The notes under the pieces are model-generated. The model was not told the origin of the DNA. It saw only the letters and a program-made list of their open reading frames with translations, and made no database searches. From contig JARGNR010000029.1 in the NCBI GenBank assembly GCA_029212405.1, positions 26,072 through 62,804 of the forward strand: a stretch of DNA of 36,733 bases, written 5' to 3'. This stretch comes from Saprospiraceae bacterium. Its GTDB lineage: Bacteria > Bacteroidota > Bacteroidia > Chitinophagales > Saprospiraceae. Shown here piece after piece: positions 34,890-36,733 of this stretch (within the stretch, counting starts at the first letter, position 1; the number at the start of each line of letters is the position of its first letter). Made by a program: the position numbers and the translations under genes.

Positions 34890-34921
34890 AGCCCCGGGCT
34901 CTCCGCCTAGGGGCTTTTTTT
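34890..34921 (+). terminator. Rho-independent terminator of the dcw cluster
   Basis: AGCCCC pairs with GGGGCT across a GC-rich loop, followed by seven T (34915-34921). It is 150 bp after ftsZ and separates the cluster from the convergent minus-strand peptide genes. Confidence 0.88.
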
Positions 34922-34927
34922 ATGATT

Positions 34928-34964
34928 AATTATAAAACGATTAAATGCGTTTGAGTTTATAATT
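34928..34964 (-). other. Inverted repeat downstream of the 183-aa gene, possible minus-strand terminator
   Basis: AATTATAAA and TTTATAATT arms enclose an inner ACG/CGT pairing. It lies 25 bp after the minus-strand stop at 34989. It is AT-only in the outer stem and lacks a clear U-run, so termination activity is doubtful. Confidence 0.3.
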
Positions 34965-34988
34965 GGATGTAGATTGAGTGGGTACGAG

Positions 34989-35540
34989 CTAGGTACAGCA
35001 TTTTTTAATACACTCTTTAATGGGCAGTTCACATTTTTGTAGACATACGATATCGCAAGAACCTGGAAGGAAAGCATATCTTTTAGAATGTGGTATTGGA
35101 GGAGATATGTTTGGAAGTCTTCCATTTCCACCTTGATCGTATTTTACTACACCTGCTACGAAACTAAATTCAAATAATGCTATGTTTTTTTTCGTTCTGG
35201 GTCCACCTCGTTCACGAACTTCCACTTCATGTGTAAATTCAAAAGTTTCAGGAAAGGTGTTTTTTATTCTATGTGTTTTATCTTTTTTACCATAGTCATT
35301 TTTGGTGGGATCATCTTCTATAACAAATATAGAGATGGGGACTTTGATTAGGGATTGCTCTGAATCGTATTCCATCTCGGAAATCGGTAGGAGAGGGGAG
35401 TATTCTTTTTTTGACCAATGCTTTAGGTCCAGTTTGATTCGATATTCTTCATCATTTAATCGGAAAACGAATTCTAAGTCTTTACCTATATTCCTACCAA
35501 CGTATTTGATGTATTTTAAATAAATTGTAAAGGTAGACAT
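34989..35540 (-). CDS. Beta-rich protein fused to the LPNLS-type motif and a six-Cys tail (183 aa)
   Basis: I recognise no family. Residues 1-138 are Cys-free and predicted beta-rich from alternating patterns (FTIYLKYIKYVG, LEFVFRLND, KVPISIFVIEDDP, ALFEFSFVAGVV); a C2-like or other beta-sandwich is possible but not shown. After a short QGGNG linker comes RLPNISPPIP (141-150), which matches the N-terminus of the three small peptides upstream (RLPNLSTPV in the nearest one). After it come a Lys-Arg-Tyr and a Pro-Gly-Ser just before the first Cys. The last 22 residues hold all six Cys: 162, 166, 170, 177, 181 and 182 (C-x3-C-x3-C-x6-C-x3-CC). There is no signal peptide. It is the downstream-most gene of the minus-strand peptide cluster, 103 bp after the 76-aa peptide gene. 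Six Cys confined to the tail, as in the three peptides, argues for common ancestry. Confidence 0.75.
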   Translation of the reverse strand: MSTFTIYLKYIKYVGRNIGKDLEFVFRLNDEEYRIKLDLKHWSKKEYSPLLPISEMEYDSEQSLIKVPISIFVIEDDPTKNDYGKKDKTHRIKNTFPETFEFTHEVEVRERGGPRTKKNIALFEFSFVAGVVKYDQGGNGRLPNISPPIPHSKRYAFLPGSCDIVCLQKCELPIKECIKKCCT

Positions 35541-35642
35541 AGGTATAGTTTTGGTGGGTCATTTAATTGGTAGAGGAACTCCTAAACGTTTGAAATAAAT
35601 GATTTTGCAGTGGTTTTAAACAAGAGTAGACAAATAATTCTA

Positions 35643-35873
35643 TTAGGTACAATAAGGGTTTTTGGAGCAAGTTAATATACACATTTGTTTTGAATATCCT
35701 GGTATTGATATATTATTACATGTGGCTTTACACATAGAACACAAAACGCTCTTTTTAGCCTCAGCAAGTTGGTCAGCTGACAGATGTATATCATCGGATG
35801 GATGTATACCATTCGATGAATATATACTATTTATATTTCTTACTACGGGTGTTGATAAATTTGGTAATCTCAT
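35643..35873 (-). CDS. Six-Cys peptide A (76 aa), LPNLS-leader family
   Basis: This is a small protein with a conserved leader-like N-terminus (MRLPNLSTPVVRN, then NGIHPS at 21-26) and no signal peptide or hydrophobic core. A 15-residue insertion relative to its siblings (about 27-44, charged) precedes the cysteine region: C45-x2-C48-x3-C52-x12-C65-x3-C69-x5-C75. Two CxxxC pairs are the pattern of disulfide-stapled helical hairpins. Peptide B has the same spacing with x11 instead of x12, which shows real selection on this frame. A plus-strand frame covers the same DNA, but its product shows no such conservation. Likely a secreted or modified peptide (toxin, bacteriocin or RiPP precursor); the function is inference. 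Confidence 0.72.
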   Translation of the reverse strand: MRLPNLSTPVVRNINSIYSSNGIHPSDDIHLSADQLAEAKKSVLCSMCKATCNNISIPGYSKQMCILTCSKNPYCT

Positions 35874-35916
35874 CCTATATTCTTTCTTAAATATGTTGAA
35901 TTGTCAGAGCATTACA

Positions 35917-35947
35917 TTTGGGCTCATGGAGTTATGATGAGCCCAAA
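35917..35947. other. 11-bp perfect stem between peptide genes A and B
   Basis: TTTGGGCTCAT and ATGAGCCCAAA flank a 9-nt loop. It lies 27 bp after the stop of peptide B and 43 bp before the start of peptide A on the minus strand. GC-richer than its surroundings, it is probably a transcript-end or processing hairpin, but no U-run follows on either strand. Confidence 0.6.
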
Positions 35948-35974
35948 CAAACGCATTTTAGATGTATTTTATTC

Positions 35975-36154
35975 TTAACAAGCAGGTGACTTATCACATG
36001 CTATATTACACATGTCTCTTGGAAGTCCTTGAGCCATAGCATTGCAAGCTGTATGACATAATCTACATGCTATGCCAGATGGATTTATAGCATTTAAAAC
36101 AAATCTTTGATTACTATTTCTGATTACTGGTGATGATAAATTAGGTAAAAGCAT
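35975..36154 (-). CDS. Six-Cys peptide B (59 aa), LPNLS-leader family
   Basis: This 59-residue product is easy to miss because of its size. It starts MLLPNLSSPVIRN, with NAINPS at 21-26, aligning without gaps to peptides A and C over 26 residues. The cysteine region is C30-x2-C33-x3-C37-x11-C49-x3-C53-x5-C59, ending on Cys. No signal peptide, no other Cys. The start ATG at 36154 is fixed by the alignment. A 34-bp perfect palindrome lies 41 bp upstream. Probable role as in peptide A; unrecognised family. Confidence 0.75.
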   Translation of the reverse strand: MLLPNLSSPVIRNSNQRFVLNAINPSGIACRLCHTACNAMAQGLPRDMCNIACDKSPAC

Positions 36155-36194
36155 AATTGTATTTTATGAATAATGAATAGATATTTGTAATAAT

Positions 36195-36228
36195 GGAAGA
36201 AACAATAAAGTACTTTATTGTTTCTTCC
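36195..36228. promoter_or_regulatory. 34-bp perfect palindrome upstream of peptide B
   Basis: Two 17-bp arms meet with no spacer: GGAAGAAACAATAAAGT and its exact reverse complement. It starts 41 bp before the peptide B ATG and lies 249 bp after the peptide C stop. As RNA it would form a long hairpin in the peptide B leader; as DNA it could bind a dimeric regulator. No U-run follows, so it is not a standard terminator. Confidence 0.65.
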
Positions 36229-36476
36229 TAATAAGTTCTTAAAAAATGAATGATTAATAATCAATTCCCTTTTAAGGTCTTACATAATCTGATGTAACTT
36301 TTATGCAAGTTTGATTTTCCTAAATCCAGTATGGTTTAATGAAAAGAAATTAATGGATTGAATTTATAGGATTTGTATATACCCTGTATATTCTTGCTCT
36401 CAAGTTCTATCATTTTAAATATTGGAAATAGCTATTTCAAAATATCAAATCTTTTAAAAGTCTTTTGTTATAAGAT
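36229..36476. other. Gap between peptide genes B and C
   Basis: With the palindrome this is a 322-bp stretch without a gene. It is AT-rich. I looked for further copies of the LPNLS leader on the minus strand and found none; the longest short frame read (25 codons) has no family feature. AAATCTT / AAGATTT arms (36447-36478) next to the peptide C stop may form a weak hairpin. Confidence 0.5.
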
Positions 36477-36659
36477 TTAGCAAGAACATCCACCTATTGC
36501 TTTACAAGCAGCTTTTGCAGCTATACTTGCTGGCCATGGAAGTGCATTAGCTGCGATACAACATGCAGTACATGCTGCGTTAGATGGGTTTACACCTTCA
36601 GTTGAAAATCTTGTATTTGCATTTCTTACAACTGGAGCAGATAAATTAGGTAAATTCAT
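36477..36659 (-). CDS. Six-Cys peptide C (60 aa), LPNLS-leader family
   Basis: This peptide begins MNLPNLSAPVVRN, with EGVNPS at 21-26, again matching A and B gaplessly. The core is Ala-rich with Cys at 30, 33, 34, 52, 58 and 60. C30-x2-C33 and the C52-x5-C58 spacing are shared with A and B, but the Cys equivalent to B's 37 and 49 are lost and new Cys appear at 34 and 60, so the total stays six. No signal peptide. It is the first of the minus-strand series within the window; more members or partner genes may lie beyond 36733. Confidence 0.75.
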   Translation of the reverse strand: MNLPNLSAPVVRNANTRFSTEGVNPSNAACTACCIAANALPWPASIAAKAACKAIGGCSC

Positions 36660-36733
36660 AATAAAGTATTTTAAAGGTTAAAAAATTTAAAAATATTTTA
36701 GAGTGTTTTTAAGTTCAATTCGAGTTGTTCTTA

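Noticed and set aside
34907-35131. Minus-strand 74-codon frame overlapping the 183-aa gene
   Set aside because: It crosses the dcw terminator and overlaps the conserved Cys tail in another frame; no supporting feature.
35662-35937. Plus-strand 91-codon frame opposite peptide A
   Set aside because: The minus strand carries the conserved leader and Cys pattern shared with two neighbours; the plus frame is an antisense shadow.
1-36733. tRNA, rRNA, CRISPR array, transposase or prophage genes
   Set aside because: None seen: no cloverleaf-like segments with a TTCGA-type arm, no regularly spaced direct repeats, and no transposase or integrase reading frames.

Overview
The window looks like a chromosomal segment of a Bacteroidota bacterium. 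Evidence for this: AT-rich DNA with few Shine-Dalgarno sites, a complete Bat (aerotolerance) operon, a TonB-dependent receptor with an N-terminal carboxypeptidase-regulatory-like domain, a secreted protein with a type IX secretion (T9SS) C-terminal domain, -7 boxes of the TAnnTTTG kind, and a division/cell-wall (dcw) cluster in the order usual for this phylum (no murF or ddl inside it). I cannot place it below phylum level with confidence.

Layout. 1-798 (minus): two tandem, distantly similar lipoproteins, the second cut by the window edge. 998-8938 (plus): moxR, a DUF58 gene, a membrane-anchored BatD-like gene, batA, batB, batC (with a long Gln-rich tail), a short BatD-like gene that appears frameshifted, and full-length batD. 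Most of these genes overlap by a few bases, so this is one co-translated envelope operon. 9179-11845: a TonB-dependent receptor with its own promoter and terminator. 12197-13909: a secreted lamin-tail/cupredoxin/OB-like protein with a T9SS tail. 14241-16715: gyrA. 16922-18232: a periplasmic TPR protein.

18925-34740 is the dcw cluster: mraZ, rsmH, ftsL-like, ftsI, murE, mraY, murD, ftsW, murG, murC, ftsQ, ftsA, ftsZ. It encodes lipid II synthesis (MurE, MurD, MurC, MraY, MurG), septal synthesis (FtsW, FtsI) and the divisome core (FtsL, FtsQ, FtsA, FtsZ). MraZ probably regulates it through five GTG repeats spaced about 10 bp apart just upstream. A 352-bp gap with inverted repeats separates murE from mraY. 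ftsZ is followed by a structured 3' region and a strong terminator.

34989-36659 (minus) is the novel part. It holds three small genes (76, 59 and 60 codons of protein) whose first 26 residues align without gaps (M-x-LPNLS-x-PV-x-RN-x-N ... PS). Each is followed by a variable C-terminal region with exactly six cysteines. The 59-residue member is very short and easily missed. A fourth gene, 183 aa, has a beta-rich N-terminal domain and then the same motif (RLPNISPPI) and its own six-Cys tail. I recognise no described family here. The best reading is a family of leader-plus-core cysteine-rich peptides (RiPP precursors, or secreted disulfide-rich toxins or bacteriocins) that also exists as a domain-fused form. 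No modification or export enzyme lies inside the window.
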